Shown: piece by piece, positions 10,042 to 20,255 of the stretch
Position numbering within the stretch: position 1 is the stretch's first letter
Layout: every line of letters starts with the position of its first letter
DNA from: Moniliophthora roreri
Lineage: Eukaryota > Basidiomycota > Agaricomycetes > Agaricales > Marasmiaceae
Direction: 5' to 3'
Length of the DNA: 64,000 nucleotides
NCBI GenBank assembly: GCA_001466705.2
Contig: LATX02000200.1
Coordinates: 744,001 to 808,000, forward strand
The notes under the pieces: generated by a model
What the model was told of the DNA's origin: nothing
Databases searched by the model: none
The model's input: only the letters and a program-made list of their open reading frames with translations
Translations under genes and position numbers: made by a program

Positions 10042-11132
10042 AGTCATAACCCAGTCTCTGATGTAGTAATGAGAATTATAAACTTATTCAAGCGTTCCTG
10101 TAGCTCTAATATTCTTTTTCCACCCTCATAAATGTTGTGTAATCAATACACTTAATAAACATTAATTAGCTCCTTAGTAAATTATTCCTGCATAATAGCA
10201 GCCTCAGATTTGGATTCAGAGACTCAAATAACAGCAAGAAACATTTTAAAATTCATGATACACTCTTATTTATAACTGTTCAGGGATCTTCAAATAATCA
10301 CCTATGTTGAGGTAGCAGTACAGGGAGTCACTGAGAGGCATCACCAAAAACCACAAAGTGTTATAACTGGGATGTAACCCAGTTATAACTGATTATGAGG
10401 TGTTACAAGGGCATTATAACCAATTATAAGGCATTATAATCCCCAGTAGCCTTGTTACATCACCTGTAACCTGTTGCAGCAGCCTGTCAATTTTGGTGAT
10501 GGGCTTAGGTGACTGTGGAACCAAGTTCAGAACATCAAATAGCATGGAAATACACTCTGGAATTATTGGAATCCATTTATAAATGACCTCAAAAAGCATA
10601 TATACCCCAAAATTGCAGATTTACATGTAGTAGCTCAAAACACATTTCTAGGCATTTCATCTGATTTACCCATTTTAAATTCATATAGCATCCCTTGTGT
10701 ATTAGAGATAAGCTCCTGCCTTATTTCATCCAATTCTGTAGTATCCATCTCCCAGTTTCTGGCTTTTTTAGTATTTTACTAATATCCACCCTAATATTCT
10801 ATCAAAACTTACACTATTTAATGTCTCTAACCTTATATTTACTATGTCTATCTACTGGAAGCTACCCCATACCAGTATCTGCTCTGTATCTTATGGCTTA
10901 ATACTCTATTCTGCATTTACAGTATATTTATACTATTTTTTCACCACTGTCCTCTCCAGTTGAAAGGGTTTACAGTTGTTCATTCAGCAGAGGCTATTTG
11001 ATAAGTTTGACAAATTTCATTGTAGCTACTATTTGCTTTGGCAGCTAGCTGCCATAGCATAGCTGTAGCCATTAACACTTAGCTGCTTCAAGCATAGCTA
11101 TAGCTTAGCCCAGCCAGCCATTAACATCCCTA
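10042..11132. other. CpG-depleted DNA ending in a hAT-like terminus
   Basis: No gene is visible. It contains a perfect 12-bp hairpin at 10360-10389 and short tandem GCATAGCT(A/G)TAGC and CATTAACA units at about 11050-11130. Its right edge (reverse complement TAGGGATGTTAATGGCTGGC) resembles a hAT terminal inverted repeat. The matching left end is not in the window. Confidence 0.45.
10360..10389. repeat. Perfect 12-bp hairpin
   Basis: GTTATAACTGGG and its exact reverse complement CCCAGTTATAAC flank a 6-base loop (ATGTAA). Further ATTATAA-type repeats follow. Role unknown; probably part of a decayed transposon end. Confidence 0.7.
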
Positions 11133-11266
11133 ATTCAGATCACAAAAATTCACACTACGATCTCAGGCAGTATGATTGCAATCTAGAATGTGGCAAGTCC
11201 TTCGTAACAGACTCTGACCACAAGTGCCACGAAAAGAGATGTGCGGAACGCGGTTCGTGTCTTTGA
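11133..11266 (+). pseudogene. 3' fragment of a C2H2 zinc-finger gene
   Basis: From 11133 the sequence aligns with the intron-3'/last-exon part of the zinc-finger gene family. It starts attcagat, as in the copy at about 2088, and runs into a finger reading ECGKSFVTDSDHKCHEKRC and then RGS-C-L-TGA (stop 11264-11266). The first finger and all upstream sequence are missing; to the left lies the hAT-like terminus. The fragment contains normal CpG, in contrast to the copy at 1.7-2.2 kb. It is a truncated relic. Confidence 0.65.
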
Positions 11267-11714
11267 GTCTCCTATCTACTTTGATCTTGTAATACATATC
11301 TATGCTTTAACTATGGAAAATGATCGTTCATTTGCAGTTAGTATTTTCTACTTGCCGATGTGCCTGCAATGATCCATCGAATCCAAAAATAGTCGAGTCT
11401 TTGAATTGAACATACTCGAGCCGTATCTTCTACACAAGCTCATACTATTCACAAAAAGAGTTCTGGAAACGCGCCATCCTCAAGAAACGTTCTTTGTCGC
11501 GGCCTAAACAAGGAAGTGTCGGCGGATACCGGGCTGGCGAACTTAATGGGCAGGCAAAGTATCTGTGTAATCCCTGGTTCTCCTGTCGTGCAGCTCATTT
11601 TATAAGATAGGATGGTCGCCTTATCCGAGGTCGCTCCTTGTTTGGCACTAAAGTGGATGATGATATTGAGATTAGCACCAAGAAACTCGTCAGTATGTGC
11701 ATCACGCGATAAGT
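11267..11714. other. Intergenic, ordinary base composition
   Basis: I see no gene. It lies between the zinc-finger fragment and the 3' end of the tungstate-binding-like gene, and normal CpG content resumes here. Confidence 0.5.
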
Positions 11715-12956
11715 CTAGTTCACAGGCGTATACAACTGCTCTCCGTCTTTCTTAAACTCCCTGACCACCTTTTGACCCCCTTCATCGTCCAGCAGCCAAT
11801 CAACAAACGCTCCTGCCAGTGCGGCATCCATTGGATTCGAGCTCAGGACCGCCGCACATGGATTTAATAAAATATCTGTCAGATTATCACCTGCTGCCTT
11901 GTATACCACCAAGTTCCCCGTAACGGAGGAAGGAGAGGAAAGCCACGTTCCACGATCTGTCAGTGTGTATTCCGACAGCAAGGAAGCAGCCTCCAGAGCT
12001 TGGAGAGGGAAACGGCAGTATTGATGATACCACGTTGAATATTGATATGCCCAGGGCACCTGATAAGGTCAAGGAAATGAGCTCCGTTTCTGGAATGGGA
12101 GACATAGGAGGGTTTTACCTGGCCAATCGTAATGAAGATCTGGGATTCCTTGATGTTCGTCGCACTTTTATCAAAGCGAGATAGAAACCGAGTTGCTGGA
12201 CGGCCATCCGGGGGGATCTACGGGGACCGTAAGTATATGGTAGGTGAGATTTGAGCTGTGAGCGTACAGCAGCATCCGCGTTTCCCCAAACAACAATCTT
12301 ATTAAACATATCCGTCACAGAGTCATTTTCGGCCGACAGCTGCGCTGGGTTGGCTGGTGGGCCAACTAGGTAGAAGTGGTCCTAAATACGCATGAATCCA
12401 CAACGCAGAGATGAAGAGACGAAAGAAAGCTCACAAGAAAGACAAGCTCTCGCTTGATCGCACTCCCACTATCCACCGCTTGTTTCTCTGCTGCTTCATT
12501 GTAGGTGAGTCCTATGTCTACCTGTTTCTCAGCGATGTAATGCAGGGTTTGCGTTGTATCGCCGAGAAACCATGCAACCTATACATTGAATGAGAAACCG
12601 ATCATGAAATCAAGGACAGCACGTACCTTGAACGGCTTCATACCCTTCTCCTCTACACAGTACCTGATGAACGCATCTGCGAACGCACCAACCAACCCCG
12701 ATTGGCCTGCACCACCATTTCCGATACGCAAAGAAATGTCTTCTGCATCTTCATAACCACCGTTGTAGACTGCCTGAGGGAGGAGAGCAACTGCAGATGT
12801 AGAGGCAGAGGGTCCATGAGAGGAAAGTAGGAAGGATTGTTGGTTTCCGACTATGAATACCGTAGCCAGCAAGGATCTGTGTGCGATATGATGGGTATCG
12901 GACATCGAACAACCTGAAGAAGACCTCAAACGCAAACACAGCCTTTTAAGTTGCAC
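11715..12956 (-). CDS. Tungstate/molybdate-binding-like secreted protein (PBP-like fold)
   Basis: Five exons, all in phase: 12627-12956, 12435-12578, 12268-12381, 12119-12217 and 11715-12059, giving 343 residues. The product follows the fungal PBP_like_2 (TupA-type tungstate ABC-binding) family. It has LRIGNGGAGQSGLVGAFADA (phosphate/oxyanion-loop-like start), DIGLTYNEAAEKQAV, DHFYLVGPPANPAQL, RFLSRFDKSATNIKES, VPWAYQYSTWYHQ and EYTLTDRGTWLSS. It ends GGQKVVREFKKDGEQLYTP. In bacteria such proteins deliver tungstate or molybdate to an ABC importer; fungi have the binding fold without the importer, so the role here is unknown. Two in-frame starts exist (12956 and 17 codons later); neither gives a textbook signal peptide, so the N-terminus is uncertain. 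Confidence 0.85.
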
Positions 12957-13764
12957 AAAAGCAATTTAGGTTTGAGGCATGCTTTAATTTTACGCGTGGT
13001 AGAGCACTTGACCTGTCTGAGAACCCCCTAAGACTTTCCATTTGGAACTGGATGTCACCATGTAAGCGCGTTTTTGAAGTCTGAAATGGAGTTTTAGGTT
13101 CATGATTACCTTCGGTCTCTAAAGTTGTTTCTGCTCTTGAGTTCGGTATTTCCGTGGTGCACTCACTTCGGTCACCATGCAGGAGGCTGCGTGTTTCGGC
13201 ATCGGGTTCGATTCGGGATACGAGGCAGGTTCAGGAATCACTGATCAGAGGTTTACGCTAGGTTTACGCGGACTAAGTCCTCCCGGGCCATACAAACTCG
13301 GGCCGGTACACAGCTGTCTGCATGCCTCCAACCAAAAAAATATATGATACAATGTAATGTCCACAGCACAGAGATAGTAGTGAGTGCAAGATAGTAAGAA
13401 GCGGGCATCGTACCGCAATGGTGGTAGGTACGAGGGAAATGTCATGAGGAGCCGTGAATTACAAGATAGCAAGAAGTCGTCACGTCTAAAAATAACACTT
13501 TGACAAAAGCATCACGAACACGCGAATTAGGTATGAATGCCTAGTAGACTGGTGCTCGCGTCATTCTCTCGCCACTGCGTAAACCAACCCACCCGAATAA
13601 CACCTCCCTTGTTGGTCTATCACACAATCTTCCAACAACGGCACGTTGATAATCCTTCACACGCTGCCTGTACTCGCCCATGCACCGCCTGTACTCACCT
13701 ATCCGCTGCATGCTACCTCGATGGAGAAGGTAGAGCTGTGCTAGAGCAGCTTGTCATCGTTCGT
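12957..13764. other. Intergenic
   Basis: It holds the promoter side of the tungstate-binding-like gene. A tRNA B-box-like GGTTCGATTC at about 13206 has no matching tRNA structure. Nothing else is recognised. Confidence 0.5.
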
Positions 13765-14379
13765 CTAGTGAGTGAAGACAACGACGTAGCGCAGGACGTG
13801 AAACGATGATACACCCTTGCCCTCCTTCAGCGCCAGTTCCTTAGTCTTCCTATACCGCCTAAGGAACCCCTGCAAACAGCCATAGAACCAGTTGACACCC
13901 AATACGATGTGGAACACTATCCGCGTGAGGAAGAACGTCGCCGCGAAGAGGATGTTGGATCGTGTCCGGTGTGCGAGGATTGATAGGCCCAAGATGAAGA
14001 TAGGTAGCTGTCCAAGTGGGGTCAGTGTACATGTATGGGGGAAAAAGAAAAGAAAAAAGTACCTCCATTAATACATAAGCAAAACACAGTCCCCCAGCCC
14101 ATCCTCACTGCGTACTCGACTATCCCGACGTATACAATGTGGTGTGCCCAACACGCTGACAGGGTGACTTGATCGGAAATAACAAAGTCGAATAGGAAAA
14201 AAAAGAGTCATCAGGTAGTTGATCCATGGATTCTGTTTTGGGGAGGGATAGAGGGGGGTGAGAAAGTGGTGGGTAGTGAGGAGGAAGATGAAGGAAGGTA
14301 GAAGGCGACTGTGAGTACCTTTGAGAGGAGTTATGGCCGCACTGCTATCATGATGGCGATGGGAATGTGTTCTGAACAC
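13765..14379 (-). pseudogene. Truncated, frameshifted TLC-domain membrane protein
   Basis: On the minus strand, segments of a TRAM/LAG1/CLN8-type membrane protein are readable in changing frames. They include LPSFIFLLTTHHFLTPLYPS, NPWINYLMTLF, then after a run of eight T (near 14200) LFDFVISDQVTLSACWAHHI and YVGIVEYAVRMGWGTV. After a further frame change and an intron come LPIFILGLSILAHRTRSN and FFLTRIVFHIVLGVNWF, ending KEGKGVSSFHVLRYVVV. The N-terminal transmembrane segments expected upstream are missing. The first break is at a homopolymer and could be a sequencing error, but the second break plus the missing 5' end favour a pseudogene. Confidence 0.55.
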
Positions 14380-15390
14380 GTCGCATGCATCTAATATATG
14401 TAGTACGAATCCAAAAAGTTACTGATCCAAGGCAATGCGCGAAGCGGAGCTGACAGAGTACTAGTGGCAACCATCCGAGTACTCCACAGTACTCGCATGC
14501 CCTTACTGTTCACTTTCCGCAGGTCCCATACGCAAAAATTATACTCGAATTCAGACGACGTGCTCAGGACGTACTCCTATGTGGCCATACAATGATTTCT
14601 ATATCTGACATTGAACACAACTTCTCATAATCACCAAATAACTCATTCGATTCATGCTTCGTCTCCCTCAAACTATATGCTGGCATAGGGTTCATTCTTC
14701 TTCAGCTTACTGCTCTCCTCTCTTCAAACGTCCGCCGAAGTCGAGTCTGGTACTGCTTCCGCCCGTCCTGGACATTTTTCTGTGTTCCTTGCTGCTTGTT
14801 ACTCTTCGTGGGACGGCAATTTACAAAGCAGCCCGCTCATGGAATATGCCTCGCTCAGACTTCCCTTGTCTATTCCGGACCCCCATTGTGCGTTCATTAT
14901 ACCGGAATCCCTCATCGCTCGCGATTGACTTGATTATTTATGGGCACGTTGTCGCTTCTACTGGAGGCAAGAAACTTGTTGGGCCCAATTTCTGCAGATT
15001 GCACTCACATCGTCTTCTAAAACAGCTCTACTGGCGAATATCATTTGCAATCTCGGGGCAAGCTGTCCTTGCTAAACGTGCCGGGTCGCCATTAGTACGA
15101 CCATGATTTCCATTCATCACAGTGACTTCTAACCTATCCGTAGCTCCCTGCAGGCCCTATCACGCTCTGATTGACACTTACGCTTGTATACGCAATAGTT
15201 CGAGCACATTCATCACCTCGTCGACTCATCATCTCCTAACATAGTTTTATCTAACATAGTTTAAATGAATCGGCACCACTAGCTGTGTCTGACCGACGGT
15301 GGGATCGCAACTCGGGGGTTCATCGGCTGGGATTATTATCCTTCGTGTCCATGTCACCAATAAAAACTACTTGACACAACACTAAAATTA
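14380..15390. other. Intergenic; possible DUF6533-like remnant
   Basis: A 150-codon plus-strand frame (14654-15106) includes a hydrophobic stretch followed by TAIYKAARSWNMPRSDFPCL. This weakly recalls the loop of DUF6533-type membrane proteins (Y/LYKAxxSW). There are no supporting exons, so I treat it as a possible fragment only. The rest shows nothing. Confidence 0.25.
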
Positions 15391-17273
15391 TCACAATCCT
15401 ACAGGTCCATCCATATGTCTTACATTGAATCTAAAGCAACGTCTTCACGCTCGGCTCGTTGTCACAAAAAAAAGAAGCAAAGCCTCACCTCGTCGGATCA
15501 TACTTGGCATAAATTCTCTTCAACTCCTCATACCTAGAATATGTCTCGAACACCCTCTGCTTCCTATCACACTCATTCATATCCAGCGGGATACCTGCCT
15601 CCACCGGAAAACTGGCGAGCAGCTCCAGTCTATCCTCTTGCATTTCTCCGAAAACCACGTCTTTGTCCTGTTCAGGATGCTCGATAGACACTTGAAGATG
15701 TACTGCGTTGAACGGCCGAGTACCAGGTGACACGAATAGGTTGCCGCCAATGTTGATCTGTGTGCCACGAATCGGCGTGAACGCCAACACAGTGGAGTTG
15801 AGAATGTGTCTGTACTTGTTTGAAAATTCGCGTGCTGCTTCGAAAGATCGGATATATTTCGCCGTCTCATCCTCTGCCGAGCCGAAAGAAGCAGCACCGA
15901 AAAACTGGCCTAATCCCTGCATTGCTGGCGTCTCTGCGTTGAGACTCGCAACCTCGAAGTATGAGAGCGGGGAAAGCGACGACTGCACGGACGGCAGGGT
16001 TAAAAATGATGCGAAAATCTTGTTGAACGTATCTTCGGTTTCAGATTGCGAGAGGTTTCCCGGAGCACCATTGTAGAACATATTGGCTACCGGGAGTGTC
16101 GTAATGCTACGAGATGGGTCGGGGGATACGAGGTGAGCGATGTATGGGAGTATCGCTGCAGAGACATTTAAGCAAAAGAACATGGCTACGAGTAAATAAA
16201 TTACCAGCATCAGGATCCTGGTTTTCCCTTGTAAATTCCACTATAGCTTTCAACATGCCCTCCGCCGACGTGTTCGCATACTAATGCGTATTTTCAGTAG
16301 GACTTCAAGTCAGAATAATGCCAACTCACAAACACCATACCGCCGAACCACTGCTTGTCGTCCTTTCTCCCGCTTCTCACTGCCTTCAGTTCATACCGGG
16401 TGACAATGCCGAACCGATTCGCGCCCCCTTTCAATGCCTTGAAAAGATCCTGATAAGCGTTGTCGGCAGTGGCGGTTACTAGTGTTCCGTTAACAAGTAC
16501 GACATCCAGTTCCATGAAGGTATCACACCCGAATCCATACCTGGGTGAAAGAAAGGAGTGCCCGCCACCGAGAAGGAAACCAGTGCCCACGTCGCTATCG
16601 GGTTGGTTCAAATTCAGTAATACGATCTGTGCGATATACACGAGATATCGCGTACTTGACCCGTGAACCAACCGGCGCCACTCCGAACGGTTCCAAAACT
16701 TCCATAGCTTCGCTCCATCTTATTCCTGGTCGCAGCGTTATACTCTCCCGCTGTGCATCGTACATGGCAGAATTCATATGTGTAAACTGGATGAGGATAC
16801 CGTTTTGCACACTGCGAGTAGCTGATGAGCGGATCGTTACCATCGGGTAAGGGTATATAAACATACGTATTCCAGCCCTTCATTGCACTGTGACCACCAG
16901 CTCGAACGGCATAATCGATCTCATTCTCAAAGATCACTTTCATTGCAATCTGTACATGAGCCGTCTCCCTGGGGAAAATGATACACGCCGGGGAAATTTC
17001 ATGGTTGTAGCCGTTCCAAGATGCCTGTGTGCCGTTGACATATTCAACGGAGTTGGGGAATGAAACGATGTCCTGCAAGAGACTTGCGAGGTGTCTGCAA
17101 GCTTGTTGTGGAGATATAAGATAGTGGTGGGCAGAGCGTACGCCTAGGTGGTTGAAGTTGGGATTGGTGTGGGGGCCAGAGCGGAGGTGGACCGAGAATC
17201 CGGAATCGGAGAATATCCCGAATATCAGAACTACCGCAACAAAGCAAATACAGCTAAGCAGGGAACACTGCAT
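15391..17273 (-). CDS. Secreted FAD-linked oxidoreductase (VAO/BBE type), copy 1
   Basis: Six exons in phase: 16867-17273, 16656-16811, 16330-16594, 16205-16280, 15489-16155 and 15391-15430; 536 residues. An N-terminal hydrophobic segment (MQCSLLSCICFVAVVLIFGI) suggests a signal peptide. The PCMH-type FAD domain shows PACIIFPRETAHVQIAM, RAGGHSAMKGWNT (His of GGHS is the usual covalent flavin attachment residue), APVGSRVNDVGTGFLLGGG, SFLSPRYGFGCD and KALKGGANRFGIVTRYEL. The C-terminal berberine-bridge-like part ends YDPTRFNVRHMDGPVGL. The second attachment Cys of bicovalent enzymes (CxxVGxGG) is absent. Substrate is unknown; relatives oxidise alcohols, sugars or alkaloids. A TATA box sits 34 bp upstream. 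It is tandem with a close paralogue at 18323-20210. Confidence 0.9.
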
Positions 17274-17306
17274 TAAAATGTTTGCCTTGAGCCGGAATGT
17301 GGTGAG

Positions 17307-17314
17307 CTTATATA
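17307..17314 (-). promoter_or_regulatory. TATA box of oxidoreductase copy 1
   Basis: TATATAAG on the minus strand, 34 bp before the ATG at 17273. The paralogue has a TATATAA at a similar distance, which supports both start codons. Confidence 0.6.
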
Positions 17315-18322
17315 CCGGGGTGCGGCAAAAAAGGTGTGAGATATTATCGCAAGGAGCGGAGACGAATGTCTAATGATTGCCGAACCGGATATCATCTATG
17401 TGGCAAATCGCTTACACAGAAGGGGGAGATAGAGGGACGAAAGTAGCTGGTGTCCGCAGTGTGTCCGAGGAATGCTAGGCCTTTTGCGGGGACCAGGCTA
17501 CCCTTTTGTCCGTTTTCGATGCTTGAGCCACAACTTGCTGCAACAGGGGCCGAAAGTTAATCGCCGCTCGTGTAATACGCAGAAAAGTGCCCTCCAGCTG
17601 TTGTTGAGTTCTGGAGGTGTTCGAGGTACAAGTCGGGCTACAGGGAAGACGTCAATAGACCCCTTGCGTGGTTAGTATAACTTACGACTTACAAAGCACC
17701 TCGGAATCCAGCTGTTTCCTTTACGATCACCAAAAGACGTCCTCCAACAACATCGTAATAGTTTCATTAGTTCCCAGGGGAAGCAGTCATGCATGGCAGG
17801 ATCTTCGAGGTGGGCCTATCGGCCGGCCGAAGCCGTGGTGAAAGTTGTGCCTTCACAGTGGATGAGTTGGTAGGCATAGGACTCGCGTTGTGATATCTTC
17901 TTGTGGCCAAAGTGAGTTCAGAAAAGGGACAAATGATACGAGCTAATGCCTTACTTGGGACTGGCTGGATCGTCTCATCCCTTGTTCATCCCTCTTCCAG
18001 ATGTAAAGTCCCTGGAGCACATATCGTTTGGATTCAGCTTTCAAGTTGAAAGATTGGGGTTTGAGGCAACACAAAGAGCTTTTTGTCACTGTGGTTTAGA
18101 ACAGCATTGAAGAACGTTAAAGCGCAAATGAACGTTAGGCCACGGGCCGAGTCTAGCCGGCGCCTCCGATTTCAACGCGACCATTTCAAATGTCTCCTTG
18201 AGGTTCATACCTCGGGCGGTTCTCTCTGGACATTCAGCAAAACTATATGGTGTTCAGTCCCTGCGAGTCATCCCCGGGCCACGTTCATATTACACGTATA
18301 AATTATTTGACCGTATACTAAA
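17315..18322. other. Intergenic between the paired oxidoreductase genes
   Basis: Upstream region of copy 1 and downstream of copy 2. No additional gene recognised. Confidence 0.5.
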
Positions 18323-20210
18323 TTACAAACCTAAAGGTCCATCCGTATGTTTGATATTAAATCTAAAGCAAGAATTATCAGCTCGCCTGGTCAAAACACA
18401 GGACCCTGATAGACTCGCCTTGTCGGATCATATTTTCTGTAAATTCTCTTTAGCTCCTCAAACCCACAATACGTCGGAAATACCCGCTGCTTCTTATCAC
18501 ACTCGTTGATGTATAGCGGGGCCCCCTCCGCTCCAGGGAAGCGAGCAAACCATGCCAGCCTATCCCTCTCCATCGCTCCAAATACTAGATCACGATCTTG
18601 CTCGGGTTGCTGAACTGTCACTTGGAATTGTACCGCGTTGTACGGCCGAGTACCAGGTGACACCATCAAGTTTCCTCCGATGTTGATTTGGGTTTCGCCG
18701 ATAGGCGTGAACGCCAAAACGGTCGAGTTGAGTATGCTCTTATATTCCTGCGCAAAAGAATGTGTCGCTTCGTAAGCCTGCACATATCTCGCTACCTCGT
18801 CTTCTGCTGTGCCAAAGGTGGAAGCACCGAAAAACTGACCCCGGCCCTGCATCTCTGGTGTCTCGTCATTGAGGTGCGATACCTCGGGGTAGGAAAGCGG
18901 TTTGAGGATGGATTGGATCGCGGCTAAAGAGAGAAACGAGGCGAACGTTTTGTTGAACATTTCCTCAGTTTCAGTTTGTGAAAGATTCCGCGGGGTACCA
19001 TTGTAGAGTAGGCTGGCTATCGGGAGAGTTGTGACAGTGTGTGATGGGTCATTAAGAACGAGGTTGGCAATGAATGAGAGCATGGCTGGGTAAAAGCAAA
19101 AGAAAAGCAAAGAGGACTCAAGAAGTGCCGATTTGTACTCACTAGCGTCAGGATCATGATTATCCCTTGTGAACTCCGCTACTGCTTCAAGCATACCTTG
19201 CACACTCGCATTCGCAAACTGTTCAAGTCTCACATCAGTTCCATCTCTATATGCGACGAGCGGTTGACTCTTACGATCACCATCCCACCAAACCAACCTC
19301 TCTCATCCTTCGTTCCAGTCCTGACCGCCTTCACTTCGTACCGTGTAACGACGCCAAACCGATTAGCTCCGCCTTTTAGGGCTTTGAAGAGATCTTTATA
19401 TTCATTGTCTTCAGTGGCAGTGACCAACGTTCCGTCGACAAGTACCACGTCCAACTCTAGATAAGTATCACACCCGAGCCCATGACGGGGAGAAAGGAAG
19501 GAAAGGCCACCGCCAAGCAGAAGACCAGTGCCTACGTCGCTTTTGTGGTGGGATGAGATTACAACAAATCGAATGAAGAGAGGAAACGTACCTAACTCTT
19601 CCACCAACCGGTGCCACACCAAACCGCTCCAACGCATCCACAGCTTCACCCCACGTTATACCTGGCTGAAGCGTAATGCTATCGCGCTGAGCATCGTACG
19701 TGACGGCCTTCATGTATGTGAATGATATCAATACACCATTCTGAACGCTTTACAACAGGCAAGCAGCAATTCAGCCAAGGAATCGCATTGGAAATGGAAG
19801 CAGACGTACGTATTCCAACCCTTCATAGCGCTATGGCCACCAGCCTGAACGGCATAGTCGATCTCGTTCTCAAATATCACTTTCATCGCGGCCTGTACAT
19901 GAGCCGTCTCCCGAGGGAAAACGATACATGCGGGAGAAAAGTCACGATTGTAGCCATTCCAAGGAGCTTGAGTGCCGTTGGTATATGCGGATGAGTGGGG
20001 AAGAGCGACAATATCTGGAGAGAGAAGAGATTGCAGGTGTTTGCATGCTTGGTCATGTGCTGTATCTCGTCTGAAGTCTAAGTTTAAGTTTGGGTGAAGG
20101 TCATTGGGGTGGAAAAAAAGAGCCCATGACCATGAATCAGATAGCGTGAGGAATAGTAGAACCAGTGAGGTTAAGCAGAACAAGGAGCAGCTGAGCAGAG
20201 GACGCTGCAT
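18323..20210 (-). CDS. Secreted FAD-linked oxidoreductase (VAO/BBE type), copy 2
   Basis: Six exons: 19810-20210, 19592-19747, 19275-19539, 19143-19218, 18419-19085 and 18323-18362; 534 residues. Exons 2-6 have exactly the same lengths as in copy 1 (156, 265, 76, 667, 40), so this is a tandem duplication. Motifs match copy 1: QAGGHSAMKGWNT, APVGGRVSDVGTGLLLGGG, KALKGGANRFGVVTRYEV, KYDPTR. The start at 20210 (MQRPLLSCSLFCLTSL, signal peptide) is chosen by analogy with copy 1 over an in-frame upstream ATG. The last intron (18363-18418) has a GC donor (AG|GCGAGT). Spliced, the tail reads FNIKHTDGPLGL, matching copy 1; unspliced, the frame would end after ten other residues. Substrate unknown. 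Confidence 0.9.
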
Positions 20211-20247
20211 CGTGGACTTGGTTTTGTGTATTGGGTGGGGATGTGGG

Positions 20248-20255
20248 TTATATAA
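20248..20255 (-). promoter_or_regulatory. TATA box of oxidoreductase copy 2
   Basis: TTATATAA on the minus strand, 38 bp before the ATG at 20210, mirroring copy 1. Confidence 0.6.

Noticed and set aside
1..11132. A giant mobile element (Starship-like) spanning the whole CpG-poor block
   Set aside because: No tyrosine recombinase or cargo genes are visible and the block contains independent nested insertions with their own target duplications.
13195..13220. tRNA gene suggested by GGTTCGATTC (B-box-like)
   Set aside because: No paired T-arm, no A box at the right distance and no acceptor stem could be drawn.
15485..15489. Stop codon at 15485-15487 as the true end of oxidoreductase copy 1
   Set aside because: The bases form a GTGAGG donor and splicing to 15430 restores the family-typical FNVRHMDGPVGL tail, which copy 2 also has.
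15391..20210. Biosynthetic gene cluster around the paired flavin oxidases
   Set aside because: No backbone enzyme (PKS, NRPS, terpene synthase, DMATS) or tailoring set is nearby; a tandem duplication is sufficient.
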